Under the pieces are notes generated by a model. That model saw only the letters and a program-made list of their open reading frames with translations. It had not been told where the DNA came from and did no database searches. Shown here one piece after another: positions 18,463 through 29,581 of a stretch of 64,000 bases of DNA (within the stretch, counting starts at the first letter, position 1; every line of letters begins with the position of its first letter). Origin of the DNA: Burkholderia anthina (GTDB lineage Bacteria > Pseudomonadota > Gammaproteobacteria > Burkholderiales > Burkholderiaceae); NCBI RefSeq assembly GCF_902498995.1, contig NZ_CABVLY010000010.1, positions 150,238-214,237 on the forward strand. Direction: 5' to 3'. Made by a program: the position numbers and the translations under genes.

Positions 18463-18883
18463 GTTACTTGTTCCTAAAAAAATAAAACGGGGCCGAGGCC
18501 CATGGGTGCGGAAAATCAAGGAAGGGGGTAATAGGACCAACCGGAGTACCGTTGATGGGCGAACTACGAAAGAACCAATTCACTCGCCGCTTGAAATCCT
18601 GCAAAGCCATTTATACGGCTTATTGGATCGGCGGTCAACCGTATTTCCATACTGTCAGGGTTATTGCGGAGCTCAGGTTTACAAAGCTTGCACGCGATGC
18701 GAATTTTTTGTAGGGGCCGAACGATTTTGCCGCCAACTTGCAGGTGCAACCGTTAAACTACGCGCCGCGTGGACCCGGTTGCCCCGATCGGATGACGGGT
18801 CCCCCCAAGAATGCGTGCGCGGTGCTGTCCGAGCCGATCCCGGACCGCGGGCCGACCATGCTTTTTGAGACACAGGAGAGGAT
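18463..18883. other. Leader of the cold-shock gene and divergent promoter region
   Basis: About 420 bases without a convincing gene. The left part (18463-18605) is the presumed csp 5' untranslated leader; the right part leads into the amino-acid permease gene, whose GTG start follows CAGGAGAGGAT. Confidence 0.6.
18610..18638 (-). promoter_or_regulatory. Sigma70-type promoter of the cold-shock gene
   Basis: Read on the minus strand: -35 TTGACC (18633-18638), 17-base spacer, -10 TATAAA (18610-18615). Near consensus and in the right place for a leader of about 140 nucleotides. Confidence 0.8.
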
Positions 18884-20482
18884 GTGAAGAGTTCTATTCA
18901 ACGGAACATCGGCCCGTTTGCATTGATGCTGACGGGGCTGGGTTCGATTATCGGCTCGGGCTGGCTATTCGGTGCCTGGAAGGCCGCGAAGATTGCCGGT
19001 CCGGCGGCGATCTGCGCATGGATCATCGGCGCGGTCGTGATTCTCGCGATTGCACTGACGTACGCCGAACTGGGCGCGATGTTCCCCGAGTCGGGCGGCA
19101 TGGTGCGCTACGCGCGCTATTCGCACGGCTCGCTGGTGGGGTTCATCAGCGCGTGGGCAAACTGGATTGCGATCGTATCCGTGATCCCGATCGAGGCCGA
19201 GGCGTCGATCCAGTACATGAGCACGTGGCCGTATCCATGGGCGCATGCGCTGTTCGTGAACGGCGAATTGACGACACCGGGGCTGCTGCTGTCGGCCGTG
19301 CTCGTGGTCATCTACTTCCTGCTCAACTACTGGGGCGTGAAGGCCTTCGCGCGTGCGAACACGACGATCACGATCTTCAAGTTCCTGATCCCCGGCCTCA
19401 CGATCCTCGGCCTGATGCTGACGAGCTTCCATTCGGAGAACCTCGGCACCGCATCGAATGCGACCTTTGCGCCGTACGGCTGGTCGGCCGTGCTGACCGC
19501 GGTCGCGACGAGCGGCATCGTGTTCGCGTTCAACGGCTTCCAGAGCCCGGTGAACCTGGCCGGTGAAGCGCGCAATCCGTCGCGCAGCGTGCCGTTCGCG
19601 GTGATCTCGTCGATCCTGATCGCACTCGTGATCTACGTGCTGCTGCAGATGGCGTACATCGGCTCGGTGAATCCTCTCGACGTCGCACAGGGCTGGTCGC
19701 ACTTCAACTTCAAGTCGCCGTTCGCCGAGCTGGCGATCGCGCTGAACCTGAACTGGCTCGCGATCCTGCTGTACGTCGACGCGTTCGTCAGCCCGAGCGG
19801 CACCGGCACGACCTACATGGCGACGACCACCCGGATGATCTACGCAATGGAGCGCAACAACACGATGCCGAAGATGTTCGGCAACGTGCACCCGCTCTAC
19901 GGCGTGCCGCGTCAGGCGATGTGGTTCAACCTGCTCGTGTCGTTCGTCTTCCTGTTCTTCTTCCGCGGCTGGAGCTCGCTCGCGGCGGTGATCTCGGTTG
20001 CAACGGTCATCTCGTACCTGACCGGCCCGATCAGCCTGATGGCGCTGCGCCGTTCGGCAACCGACATCGAGCGTCCGCTGTCGATTCCGCTGATGACGCT
20101 GATCGCGCCGTTCGCATTCGTCTGCGCGTCGCTGATCCTGTACTGGGCGAAGTGGCCGCTGACGGGCGAAATCATCCTGCTGATGGTCGTCGCGCTGCCG
20201 GTGTATTTCTTCTTCCAGGCGCGGTCGGGCTGGACCGGCTGGGGTGCCGACCTGAAGGCCGCATGGTGGCTGGTCGCCTACCTGCCGACGATGGCCGTGC
20301 TGTCGGTGATCGGCAGCAAGGAATTCGGCGGCCTCGGCTATCTGCCGTACGGCTGGGACATGCTGGTCGTCGCGGCGATCGCACTGGTGTTCTACTTCTG
20401 GGGCGTGAACACGGGCTACCGGACCAAGTATCTCGACGAGCGCGAGTCGCACGACGAGATCCTCGAAGGGGTCGGTGCCTGA
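18884..20482 (+). CDS. APC-family amino-acid permease
   Basis: 532 residues with about 14 predicted membrane helices. The first helix contains the substrate-binding glycine motif GSIIGSGWLFG typical of the amino acid-polyamine-organocation superfamily, and EARNP (about 226-230) is the conserved segment in the sixth helix region. Inner-membrane importer. The start is GTG at 18884 behind GGAGAGGAT. Length and helix count match the 14-helix aspartate/proton-symporter-like branch, but the substrate cannot be fixed. Confidence 0.9.
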   Translation: MKSSIQRNIGPFALMLTGLGSIIGSGWLFGAWKAAKIAGPAAICAWIIGAVVILAIALTYAELGAMFPESGGMVRYARYSHGSLVGFISAWANWIAIVSVIPIEAEASIQYMSTWPYPWAHALFVNGELTTPGLLLSAVLVVIYFLLNYWGVKAFARANTTITIFKFLIPGLTILGLMLTSFHSENLGTASNATFAPYGWSAVLTAVATSGIVFAFNGFQSPVNLAGEARNPSRSVPFAVISSILIALVIYVLLQMAYIGSVNPLDVAQGWSHFNFKSPFAELAIALNLNWLAILLYVDAFVSPSGTGTTYMATTTRMIYAMERNNTMPKMFGNVHPLYGVPRQAMWFNLLVSFVFLFFFRGWSSLAAVISVATVISYLTGPISLMALRRSATDIERPLSIPLMTLIAPFAFVCASLILYWAKWPLTGEIILLMVVALPVYFFFQARSGWTGWGADLKAAWWLVAYLPTMAVLSVIGSKEFGGLGYLPYGWDMLVVAAIALVFYFWGVNTGYRTKYLDERESHDEILEGVGA

Positions 20483-20527
20483 CGACGCCTGACCTGCCGC
20501 TGGAATCGGCGGCGGCAGGAAGCGCAA

Positions 20528-20564
20528 AAAAGCCCGCCCGAGCATTGCTCGGGCGGGCTTTTTG
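20528..20564. terminator. Bidirectional rho-independent terminator
   Basis: AGCCCGCCCGAGC paired with GCTCGGGCGGGCT around a small loop, flanked by A and T runs. Lies between the permease gene and the converging dioxygenase gene. Confidence 0.9.
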
Positions 20565-20601
20565 TTTGGACGCGCCGGCGGTGCGGCGGGTGCGGCGGGG
20601 T

Positions 20602-21393
20602 TCAGGCGGCCGCGCTGGCGAACACGTAGTTCGTCATCGCGAGCACGCGCTGGTACGTGCCGAGCGACTGGATTCCGAGCTGGTAATCGTCATCGGCCGC
20701 GCCGAGTGCGGTGAACACCGGCAGCAGATGCTCGTCGGTCGGGTGCATCAGTGCCGCGTGCGGCGCCTGCCGGCGATAGTCGAGCAGCGCGTCGACATCG
20801 CGCGCGGCAAGCTTCGCCTCGAACCAGTCGGTGAATTCGGCGACACGCGGATCCGCATCTTCCGGCGCCGCGCCGAAATCGGCCGCGCGCAGGTTGTGCG
20901 TGATCTGGCCGGAGCCGATCACCATCACGCCTTCGTCGCGCAGCGGCCGCAGCGCACGGCCGAGCGCGAAGTGATGGGCCGCGTTCGCACGCGGCTGGAT
21001 CGACAACTGCGCGACGGGCACGTTGGCTTCCGGGAACATCAGCAGCATCGGCACCCATGCGCCGTGGTCGAGGCCATGCTCGGTCGTCGCCGTCGCGATG
21101 CCCGCCGTGTTAAGCAGTGCGGCTGCCCGCTCGGCCACATCGGGTGCGCCCGGCGCCGGATAGCGGATCTCGTACAGCGCCCGCGGAAAGCCGTAGAAGT
21201 CGTGGATCGTTTCCGGGTGCGCGGTGACGCTCGCGACCGGCTGCTGCGTGCCCCAGTGCGCGGACAGCATCAGCACCGCGCGCGGGCGCGGCAGCTCGGC
21301 GCCGAGGTGCGTGAATGCGCCGGACGGCAGCGTCGGGTCGATCGGCAGCGTGGGGGCGCCGTGAGACAGGTAGAGCGAGGGCAAGCGGTTCAT
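20602..21393 (-). CDS. DODA-type (YgiD-like) extradiol aromatic ring-opening dioxygenase
   Basis: 263 residues of the class III extradiol family, related to plant 4,5-DOPA dioxygenase and E. coli YgiD. Metal-ligand histidines lie in YLSHGAPT (His11) and LSAHWGTQ, with further conserved His in EHGLDHGAW and a late MHPTDEHLLP block. Expected to bind one Zn2+ or Fe2+ and open a catechol ring. The start at 21393 gives the usual length. True substrate unknown. Confidence 0.9.
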   Translation of the reverse strand: MNRLPSLYLSHGAPTLPIDPTLPSGAFTHLGAELPRPRAVLMLSAHWGTQQPVASVTAHPETIHDFYGFPRALYEIRYPAPGAPDVAERAAALLNTAGIATATTEHGLDHGAWVPMLLMFPEANVPVAQLSIQPRANAAHHFALGRALRPLRDEGVMVIGSGQITHNLRAADFGAAPEDADPRVAEFTDWFEAKLAARDVDALLDYRRQAPHAALMHPTDEHLLPVFTALGAADDDYQLGIQSLGTYQRVLAMTNYVFASAAA

Positions 21394-21614
21394 GATGGAA
21401 GCCTGCAAAAAGGAGTTGCCAGTGACTATAGGCGCGCACCGGACATTGATAAACGAGTCCGGAAGAATTTGATTGGATCGTATTTGTCGGTAATCGGGGT
21501 GATTCCGGGCGTGCGGCACGCCTGCATCGTCTCGCGGTCGCGGGTTCGCGCCGGTAGGCGGTCGAATCGACGAAGATGCGCGCGCGATGGCGCCTGTACG
21601 TTGCGTGCGGCGGC

Positions 21615-22211
21615 TTACTGCGCGGGGCGGATGCCAGCCCACGGCGTCGTCATCGGCGCGTTGAGCGCGAACAGGTCGAGCACGCGCGTGGCGGTCTGGT
21701 CGACGAGTTCCTCGATCGTCTTCGGCATTGCGTAGAACGCCGGCAGCGGCGGAAACACGATGCCGCCCATTTCGGTCACGGCCGTCATGTTGCGCAGATG
21801 CGCGAGGTTGAACGGCGTTTCGCGCACCATCAGGACGAGACGGCGACGTTCCTTCAGCGTGACGTCGGCCGCGCGCGTGATCAGGTTGTCCGACAGCCCG
21901 TGCGCGACGCTCGCGAGCGTCTTCATCGAGCAGGGCGCGATCACCATTCCGTCGGTTGCGAACGAACCGGACGCAATCGTCGCGCCGACATCGCGCACGG
22001 AATGCACGACATCCGCACGGCTTTCGACGTCGGACTTCGACAACTTCAGTTCATGCTGGATGTTGAGCCAGCCGGCGTTCGAAACCAGCAGATGCGTTTC
22101 GACGCCGCCGGCGGCGCGCAGCAGTTCGAGCAGCCGCACGCCGTAGACCGCGCCGGTGGCGCCGGTGATCGCGACGATCAGCCGACGTGGCGGCGCGCTG
22201 GGAGATGCCAT
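21615..22211 (-). CDS. ubiX: Flavin prenyltransferase UbiX
   Basis: 198 residues. Makes the prenylated FMN cofactor used by UbiD decarboxylases in ubiquinone synthesis. The Rossmann-like start VAITGATGAVYGVRLLE (13-29) and the APCSMKTLASVAHGLSDNL block (about 91-109) are diagnostic. Fourteen bases after grxD on the same strand, at the end of the hemA-prfA-prmC-grxD-ubiX run. Confidence 0.95.
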   Translation of the reverse strand: MASPSAPPRRLIVAITGATGAVYGVRLLELLRAAGGVETHLLVSNAGWLNIQHELKLSKSDVESRADVVHSVRDVGATIASGSFATDGMVIAPCSMKTLASVAHGLSDNLITRAADVTLKERRRLVLMVRETPFNLAHLRNMTAVTEMGGIVFPPLPAFYAMPKTIEELVDQTATRVLDLFALNAPMTTPWAGIRPAQ

Positions 22212-22225
22212 CGGAAAGATGGGTG

Positions 22226-22537
22226 TTACGCGGCGGCGAACAGTTGCTGCAGTTCGCCCGACTGGTACATCTCCATCATGATGTCCGAGCCGCCGACGAA
22301 TTCACCCTTCACGTACAGCTGCGGGATGGTCGGCCAGTTCGAGAATGCCTTGATGCCCTGGCGGATTTCGTCGTCCTCGAGCACGTTGACCGTCTTGAAC
22401 TGGTCGACGCCGCAGGCTTTCAGCACCTGCACGGCGCGGCCCGAAAAGCCGCACATCGGGAATTGCGCGTTGCCCTTCATGAAGAGCACGACCTGGTTTT
22501 CGTCGACGATTTGCTTGATACGTTGTTGGGTGTCCAT
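22226..22537 (-). CDS. grxD: Monothiol glutaredoxin (Grx4/GrxD type)
   Basis: 103 residues with the CGFS active site at 29-32 and [19 protein letters not shown], which binds glutathione. These proteins hold a glutathione-ligated [2Fe-2S] cluster between two subunits and pass it on in iron-sulfur assembly. Lies between prmC (67 bases upstream) and ubiX on one strand. Confidence 0.96.
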   Translation of the reverse strand: MDTQQRIKQIVDENQVVLFMKGNAQFPMCGFSGRAVQVLKACGVDQFKTVNVLEDDEIRQGIKAFSNWPTIPQLYVKGEFVGGSDIMMEMYQSGELQQLFAAA

Positions 22538-22604
22538 GACTGACCTTGCGTTTGCGGGGCGTTAGATCGAAATGATAGCGGATTTCAACCGCTCGGGCCG
22601 GCCA

Positions 22605-23447
22605 TCAGCCGGGCAGGCGGCCGCCTGTCGTGCGTTCGATCGCGGCCAGGTCGGCGAGCGATTCGACCGCGACGAAGCCGCGCGACTCGAGCAGCGCGCG
22701 GACGGCTTCGGCCTGGTCGTAGCCGTGCTCGATCCAGAGCGTGCCGCCCGGTTTCAGGTAGGCGCCGGCGCCTGCGACGATCGTGCGGATCGCGCTGAGG
22801 CCGTCGGCGTCGTCGGTGAGCGCGCCGCGCGGCTCGAAACGCAGGTCGCCCTGCGCGAGATGCGGGTCGTGCCGTGCAATGTAAGGCGGGTTGCTGACGA
22901 TCGTGTCGAACGCGAGCACCGGGTCGAGCGCTGCGTACCAGTCGCTCTGCAGCCAGTGTAGCGGGCCGCCGGGGCGGTGCGCGTCGAGCAGCTTGTCCGC
23001 ATTGCGCTGTGCGACGTCGAGCGCGGCCGGCGAACGATCGAGCGCCCACACGCGCGCGTCGGGGCGTTCGGCTGCGATCGACACGGCGATCGCGCCGCTG
23101 CCGGTGCCGAGATCGAGTACGGCCGGATGCGGCCGCCCGTCGATCGCATCGAGCGCGGCTTCGACGAGCAGTTCGGTTTCGGGGCGCGGGATCAGCACGT
23201 CGGGCGTCACGTCGAACGGCCGGCCGAAGAATTCGCGCATGCCGACGAGTTGTGCGACCGGCTCACCGGCCATGCGGCGTGCTTCGAGCGTGCGATAGCG
23301 TTCGATCGCGGCGGGCTCGAGCGGGGCGTCGCCGCGCGTGATCAGCTGCGTGCGCGTCCAGCCGAGCGCGTACGCGAGCAGCACGCGCGCATCGACCGCG
23401 TCGAGCGGCGAAGCGCGCAGCAGTTGGTCGGCGGTGAGGTCGGGCAT
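22605..23447 (-). CDS. prmC: Peptide chain release factor N5-glutamine methyltransferase PrmC
   Basis: 280 residues. Methylates the glutamine of the GGQ motif in RF1 and RF2. An N-terminal helical domain (to about 85) with the GMREFFGRPF linker precedes the SAM domain with DLGTGSGAIAVSIA (about 111-124) and catalytic NPPY (near 187). It begins seven bases after the stop of prfA, its own substrate gene, which is the usual bacterial order. Confidence 0.96.
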   Translation of the reverse strand: MPDLTADQLLRASPLDAVDARVLLAYALGWTRTQLITRGDAPLEPAAIERYRTLEARRMAGEPVAQLVGMREFFGRPFDVTPDVLIPRPETELLVEAALDAIDGRPHPAVLDLGTGSGAIAVSIAAERPDARVWALDRSPAALDVAQRNADKLLDAHRPGGPLHWLQSDWYAALDPVLAFDTIVSNPPYIARHDPHLAQGDLRFEPRGALTDDADGLSAIRTIVAGAGAYLKPGGTLWIEHGYDQAEAVRALLESRGFVAVESLADLAAIERTTGGRLPG

Positions 23448-23454
23448 CGCGGCC

Positions 23455-24537
23455 TCAGTCGGCGTCGCCGAGCGACGCGAGCAGTTCGGCCTGGTGTTCG
23501 GTGACGAGCGCGCCGATCAGTTCGTCGAGATCGCCATCCATGAGCGCCTCGAGGCGATACAGCGTCAGGTTGATCCGGTGATCGGTCATCCGGCCCTGCG
23601 GGAAGTTGTACGTGCGGATCCGTTCCGAGCGGTCGCCGGAGCCGATCAGGCTCTTGCGCGTCGCGGCTTCCTTCGCGTGCTGCTCGTGATACTGCTTGTC
23701 CTTGATCCGCGCGGCGAGCACCTTCAGCGCGCGATCCTTGTTCTTGTGCTGCGAGCGGTCGTCCTGGCATTCGACGACGATGCCGGTCGGGATGTGCGTG
23801 ACGCGCACCGCCGAATCGGTCTTGTTGATGTGCTGGCCGCCCGCGCCCGACGCGCGGAACGTATCGATGCGCAAGTCGGCCGGATTGATTTCGATCTCGC
23901 CGATCTCGTCGGCTTCCGGCATCACCGCGACCGTACATGCGGACGTGTGGATGCGCCCCTGCGTCTCGGTCGCCGGCACACGCTGCACGCGATGGCCGCC
24001 CGATTCGAACTTCAGGCGCGAATACGCGCCCTGGCCGGCGATCCGCACGATTACTTCCTTGTAGCCGCCCAGGTCCGATGCGCTTTCCGACATCATCTCG
24101 ACCTGCCAGCGCTGGCGTTCCGCGAAGCGCAGGTACATGCGCAACAGGTCGCCCGCGAACAGCGCCGATTCGTCGCCGCCGGTGCCCGCGCGGATTTCCA
24201 GGAAGATGTTGCGGTCGTCGTTCGGGTCCTTCGGCAGCAGCATCTTCTGCAACTCGCCTTCGAGGTGGACCATGCGCTCGCGCGCGCCGCGAATCTCGTC
24301 TTCGGCGAAATCGCGCATCGACGCATCGGTGAGCAGCTCCTGCGCGGCCGCCTCGTCGCTGCGCGACTGGCGCCACAGCGCGTACTGCTCGACGACCGGG
24401 CCGAGTTCCGCGTGTTCGCGCGTCAGCTTGCGATACTGGTCGAGGTCGGCCGTGACGTTTTCGCGGCTCAGCAGGTCGTTCAGTTCGGCCAGCCGGGTGG
24501 ACAGCTGGTCGAGCTTGCGTTGCATGCTCGTCTTCAT
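23455..24537 (-). CDS. prfA: Peptide chain release factor 1
   Basis: 360 residues. Ends translation at UAA and UAG. The stop-reading tripeptide PAT is at 188-190 (RF1 type, not the SPF of RF2) and the peptidyl-hydrolysis motif GGQ at 233-235. The start at 24537 is taken as MKTSMQRKL; a later ATG at 24525 is possible. Ninety-three bases after hemA and directly before prmC. Confidence 0.97.
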   Translation of the reverse strand: MKTSMQRKLDQLSTRLAELNDLLSRENVTADLDQYRKLTREHAELGPVVEQYALWRQSRSDEAAAQELLTDASMRDFAEDEIRGARERMVHLEGELQKMLLPKDPNDDRNIFLEIRAGTGGDESALFAGDLLRMYLRFAERQRWQVEMMSESASDLGGYKEVIVRIAGQGAYSRLKFESGGHRVQRVPATETQGRIHTSACTVAVMPEADEIGEIEINPADLRIDTFRASGAGGQHINKTDSAVRVTHIPTGIVVECQDDRSQHKNKDRALKVLAARIKDKQYHEQHAKEAATRKSLIGSGDRSERIRTYNFPQGRMTDHRINLTLYRLEALMDGDLDELIGALVTEHQAELLASLGDAD

Positions 24538-24630
24538 GGTGTGGAGCGGCGCTCCCGGGCAAAAGGGTATTCGGAAAGGATAGGCCGGAGGCAGGCAACA
24601 ACTGGCCGGCGGCAGGGCAACCGGGCGGCG

Positions 24631-25944
<1,314 letters not shown>

Positions 25945-25955
25945 TTAGCCCCATA

Positions 25956-26717
25956 TTATAGCGTTTCAGCGATTTCCTCACTCGCGGCATACCGGGCATC
26001 AGCGTGGTGTGGCCTCGAATTTGGGGGCTCGATCGGTACGCGGTCGAGCTGATAGCCATAGCCGTAGAGCGGCAGGAGCCGGTAGCCGTGCTCGGGAAGC
26101 AGCTGTAGTTTGCTGCGCAACCGGGACGCATGGGTGTCGAGCGTACGCGACTTCATGTCGCGGCGGCGGCCCCAGACCGTCTCGAGGATATGGGCGCGCG
26201 ACACGGGCCGCGACAGGTTCGCGAACAGCAACTGCGCGAAGCGGAATTCCTTCGGCGTGAGCGCGACGGCTGCGTCGCCGAAGCGCACGATGCCGTGGGT
26301 CGCATCGAATGCGTATTCTCCATACATTTCGCGCGAACGGTTCGGCGGCCGCCGGACGCCGGCGCGGCGGCTCAGCGCATTGACCCGCGCGAGCAGCTCG
26401 GGCCCGCTCACCGGGCGCACCAGGCAATCGTCGGCACCCGCGTGCAGGCACGACACGATTTCGCTTTCGCGCGGCAGTTGCATCACGGCGATGGCCGGCA
26501 GCCCGGGCAGGACCGTCTGCGCCCGCGGAATGACTTCCTCGGCCGGCTGATCGCCGGCCCAACTGCCGGTGATCAGCATGTCGCAGGTATCGTTAGCGAG
26601 CCACGCGAAAAACGCCGCGCTGGACGAAAACGCATGACACACGTGACCGCCGGCGAAGAGCAGGCGGTTCAGGAGCGCAGCATGACGTGCCTCGGGATCG
26701 ATCAGGGCGATTCGCAT
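25956..26717 (-). CDS. OmpR-type response regulator with a degenerate receiver domain
   Basis: 253 residues: receiver-like domain (1-115) and a winged-helix DNA-binding domain (about 130-235, ALTPKEFRFAQLLF and RTLDTHASRLRSKL). The receiver lacks the normal chemistry. Where the phosphate-accepting Asp should sit, five residues after D46 in CDMLITGSW, there is Gly51, only one acidic residue (D7) remains near the first strand, and the conserved Lys is Arg101. It is therefore probably not switched by phosphorylation. No histidine kinase gene is adjacent. It lies 26 bases upstream of hemA on the same strand, so it may be co-transcribed with it. Confidence 0.88.
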   Translation of the reverse strand: MRIALIDPEARHAALLNRLLFAGGHVCHAFSSSAAFFAWLANDTCDMLITGSWAGDQPAEEVIPRAQTVLPGLPAIAVMQLPRESEIVSCLHAGADDCLVRPVSGPELLARVNALSRRAGVRRPPNRSREMYGEYAFDATHGIVRFGDAAVALTPKEFRFAQLLFANLSRPVSRAHILETVWGRRRDMKSRTLDTHASRLRSKLQLLPEHGYRLLPLYGYGYQLDRVPIEPPNSRPHHADARYAASEEIAETL

Positions 26718-26888
26718 GTGGATTTCTTCAGTACGGCTGCCGGTGCGTGCTTGCCATAACGTCGGCTCGGCCCCTACACTCGAATGTTCGCGGCGCCCGG
26801 CTGGTCCAGGGTTCGATGGATGAATCGATGCTAGCCGCTGGCAACGTTCACGCCTATGGGACGAATCTGAATTTATAGAAGGCGTCGA

Positions 26889-27143
26889 ATGAACTGGTTT
26901 GGAATCCTTGTCCTGGGGGCGGCCGTCGGGCTGTTCGGCCGGTGGCTGCATCCGATGCGGCGCACGGGGCGGCCGGCATGGTGGATCGCGGTGCTGGTCG
27001 GCATCGCGGGCGCGGTCATCGCGCGCATCGCCGGCAATCTCTCGGGGCTGTTTTACGATGGCGAGACGCTCGAATGGCCGGTCTGCACCGGCGTCGCGTT
27101 CCTTGCCGTAGCCGTGACGGTCGCACTGTCGGCCCGTCGCTGA
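26889..27143 (+). CDS. Small membrane protein, GlsB/YeaQ/YmgE-like
   Basis: 84 residues, three hydrophobic helices (about 3-19, 30-48 and 65-81). The opening FGILVLGAAVGLFGRWLHP resembles the GlsB/YeaQ/YmgE (transglycosylase-associated) stress membrane family, but the match is loose. Its stop lies 18 bases before the start of the aminopeptidase P gene, so both are probably on one transcript. Function unknown. Confidence 0.75.
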   Translation: MNWFGILVLGAAVGLFGRWLHPMRRTGRPAWWIAVLVGIAGAVIARIAGNLSGLFYDGETLEWPVCTGVAFLAVAVTVALSARR

Positions 27144-27161
27144 ATGCTTTCAGGTGAAATC

Positions 27162-28976
27162 ATGAATGCCCGTCTCCCCGAAGTCTCGTCGGTGCCGGCC
27201 CGCATCGCGCTGCTGCGCGGCGCGATGGTCCGCGAGGACCTGGCCGCCTATCTCGTGCCGTCCGCCGATCCTCACCTGTCCGAGTACCTGCCCGAGCGCT
27301 GGCAGGCGCGCCGCTGGCTGTCCGGTTTCACGGGCTCGGTCGGCACGCTGGTCGTGACCGCGGATTTCGCGGGCCTGTGGGTCGACAGCCGTTACTGGGT
27401 GCAGGCCGACGCGCAACTCGCGGGCACCGGCGTCCAGCTGATGAAGATGATGGGCGGCCAGCAGAGCGCGCCGCACGTCGACTGGCTCGCGCAGAACGTG
27501 CCGGCCGGTACGACGGTCGGCGTCGACGGCGCCGTGCTCGGCGTCGCCGCGGCCCGCGCGCTGACGGCCGCGCTGAGCGCGCGCGGCATCGCGTTGCGTA
27601 CCGATTGCGACCTCCTCGACGCGATCTGGCCCGAGCGGCCGGGGCTGCCCGGCGACGCCGTGTTCGAGCACGTGGCGCCGCAGGCCGATGCGACGCGCGC
27701 GAGCAAGCTCGCCGAAGTGCGCCGCGCGATGCACGCGCAGGGGGCGCAATGGCATTTCGTGTCGACGCTCGACGATCTCGCATGGCTGTTCAACCTGCGC
27801 GGCGCCGACGTCAACTTCAACCCGGTGTTCGTCGCGCACGCGATGATCGGCCCCGATCGCGCGACGCTGTTCGTCGCCGACGGCAAGGTGTCGCCGGCGC
27901 TCGCCGCGTCGCTCGCGCAGGACGGCGTCGAGGTTCGTGCCTACGGCGCGGCTCGCGCGTCGCTCGCGGCGCTGCCCGACGGTGCAACGCTGCTGATCGA
28001 TCCGCGCCGCGTGACGTTCGGCACGCTCGAGGCGGTGCCGGCCGGCGTGAAGCTGGTCGAGGCCGTGAATCCGTCGACGTTCGCGAAGTCGCGCAAGACA
28101 TCTGCCGAGATCGAGCACGTGCGCGTGACGATGGAGCACGACGGCGCTGCGCTCGCCGAATTCTTCGCGTGGTTCGAGCAGGCCGTGAACCGCGAGACGA
28201 TCACCGAGCTGACGATCGACGAGCAACTCACGGCCGCGCGCGCCCGCCGCCCCGGCTACGTGTCGCCGAGCTTTGCGACGATCGCCGGCTTCAATGCGAA
28301 CGGCGCGATGCCGCACTACCGCGCAACGGCCGAATCGCACGCGACGATCGCCGGCGACGGCCTGCTGCTCGTCGATTCCGGCGGCCAGTACACGAGCGGC
28401 ACGACCGACATCACGCGCGTGGTGCCGGTCGGCACGGTCAGCGACCTGCAGCGCCGCGATTTCACGATCGTGCTGAAATCGATGATGGCGCTGTCGCGTG
28501 CACGGTTCCCGCGCGGCATCCGCTCGCCGATGCTCGACGCGATCGCGCGCGCGCCGATGTGGGCGGCCGGGCTCGACTACGGTCACGGCACCGGGCACGG
28601 CGTCGGCTATTTCCTGAACGTGCACGAAGGTCCGCAGGTCATCTCGCATTACGCGCCGGCCGAACCGTACACGGCCATGGAAGAGGGGATGATCACGTCG
28701 ATCGAGCCGGGCGTGTACCGGCCCGGCAAGTGGGGCATCCGGATCGAGAATCTGGTCGTGAACCGCGCGGGCGGGCAGACCGAGTTCGGCGACTTCCTCG
28801 CGTTCGAGACGCTGACGCTGTGCCCGATCGACACGCGCTGCGTGCTGGTCGAGATGCTGCACGAAGAAGAGCGCGCGTGGCTGAACGCGTATCACGCGAC
28901 GGTGCGCGAGCGTGTCGGCCGGCATGTGAGCGGCGACGCGAAGGCGTGGCTCGACGCACGCACGCAACCGATCTGA
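27162..28976 (+). CDS. Xaa-Pro aminopeptidase (M24B, aminopeptidase P family)
   Basis: 604 residues, the long form with two creatinase-like N-terminal domains and a C-terminal pita-bread domain, like eukaryotic XPNPEP1. Metal ligands are visible in LLLVDSGGQYTSGTTDITR (two Asp), GHGTGHGVGYFLNVHEGP (His), SIEPGVY (Glu) and GIRIENLV (Glu). Removes N-terminal residues that precede proline. The ATG at 27162 follows CAGGTGAA; an ATG six codons earlier overlaps the upstream stop. Confidence 0.94.
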   Translation: MNARLPEVSSVPARIALLRGAMVREDLAAYLVPSADPHLSEYLPERWQARRWLSGFTGSVGTLVVTADFAGLWVDSRYWVQADAQLAGTGVQLMKMMGGQQSAPHVDWLAQNVPAGTTVGVDGAVLGVAAARALTAALSARGIALRTDCDLLDAIWPERPGLPGDAVFEHVAPQADATRASKLAEVRRAMHAQGAQWHFVSTLDDLAWLFNLRGADVNFNPVFVAHAMIGPDRATLFVADGKVSPALAASLAQDGVEVRAYGAARASLAALPDGATLLIDPRRVTFGTLEAVPAGVKLVEAVNPSTFAKSRKTSAEIEHVRVTMEHDGAALAEFFAWFEQAVNRETITELTIDEQLTAARARRPGYVSPSFATIAGFNANGAMPHYRATAESHATIAGDGLLLVDSGGQYTSGTTDITRVVPVGTVSDLQRRDFTIVLKSMMALSRARFPRGIRSPMLDAIARAPMWAAGLDYGHGTGHGVGYFLNVHEGPQVISHYAPAEPYTAMEEGMITSIEPGVYRPGKWGIRIENLVVNRAGGQTEFGDFLAFETLTLCPIDTRCVLVEMLHEEERAWLNAYHATVRERVGRHVSGDAKAWLDARTQPI

Positions 28977-29029
28977 CGCGACGCGCAACGCCGGCCGGAC
29001 GACGGCCGGCATGGCAGAGAGGGCAACCG

Positions 29030-29581
29030 ATGGCGGACACCGCGGTGATCGTGGTCGACATGCAGCGCGGGCTGGTGCAGCGGGCGCGGCCCGCGTACCG
29101 GCTCGACGACGTCGTGTCGGGTATCAACCGGCTGACGGCGGCGGCGCGTGCGGCGAACGCACCCGTGTGCTTCGTTCAGCACGACGGCGACGCGGACGAC
29201 GACATCGTGCCCGGCACGCGCGGCTGGGACCTGCACGACGGGCTGATCGTCGACAACGACGACTGGCGCATCCGCAAGCGGGCGAGCGATGCGTTCCACG
29301 ACACGCCGCTTGCCGCGCAACTCGACGGCCACGGCATCCGGTCGGTACTGATCTGCGGCTATGCGACCGAATTCTGCGTCGACTCGGCCGCACGCCGCGC
29401 GGCACTGCTCGGCTACCGGACGATCGTCGTGTCCGATCTGCATACGACGAACGAGCGTGCGCATCTGTCGGCCGCGCAGATCGTCGCGCATCATCACTTC
29501 ATCTGGGAAAACAACTCGCTGTCGGGCAACGCGGTGACGCCGCGTCCGCTCGCCGACGTGCTCGCCACGGAGTTCGCATGA
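29030..29581 (+). CDS. Isochorismatase-family cysteine hydrolase
   Basis: 183 residues. The catalytic triad pattern is present: Asp in VVDMQRG (about 10), Lys in WRIRKRASDAF, and Cys in GYATEFCVDSAAR. Such enzymes hydrolyse nicotinamide, isochorismate, or other amides and esters. The ATG at 29030 follows AGAGAGGG. Its stop overlaps the start of the next gene by four bases, so the two are translationally coupled. Confidence 0.9.
   Translation: MADTAVIVVDMQRGLVQRARPAYRLDDVVSGINRLTAAARAANAPVCFVQHDGDADDDIVPGTRGWDLHDGLIVDNDDWRIRKRASDAFHDTPLAAQLDGHGIRSVLICGYATEFCVDSAARRAALLGYRTIVVSDLHTTNERAHLSAAQIVAHHHFIWENNSLSGNAVTPRPLADVLATEFA

Noticed and set aside
18965..20545. 526-codon open frame antisense to the amino-acid permease
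   Set aside because: Arg/His/Asp-rich composition with no domain; a shadow of the real gene in very GC-rich DNA.
27150..29012. 620-codon open frame antisense to aminopeptidase P
   Set aside because: Mirror of the real coding strand, no recognisable fold, no ribosome site.
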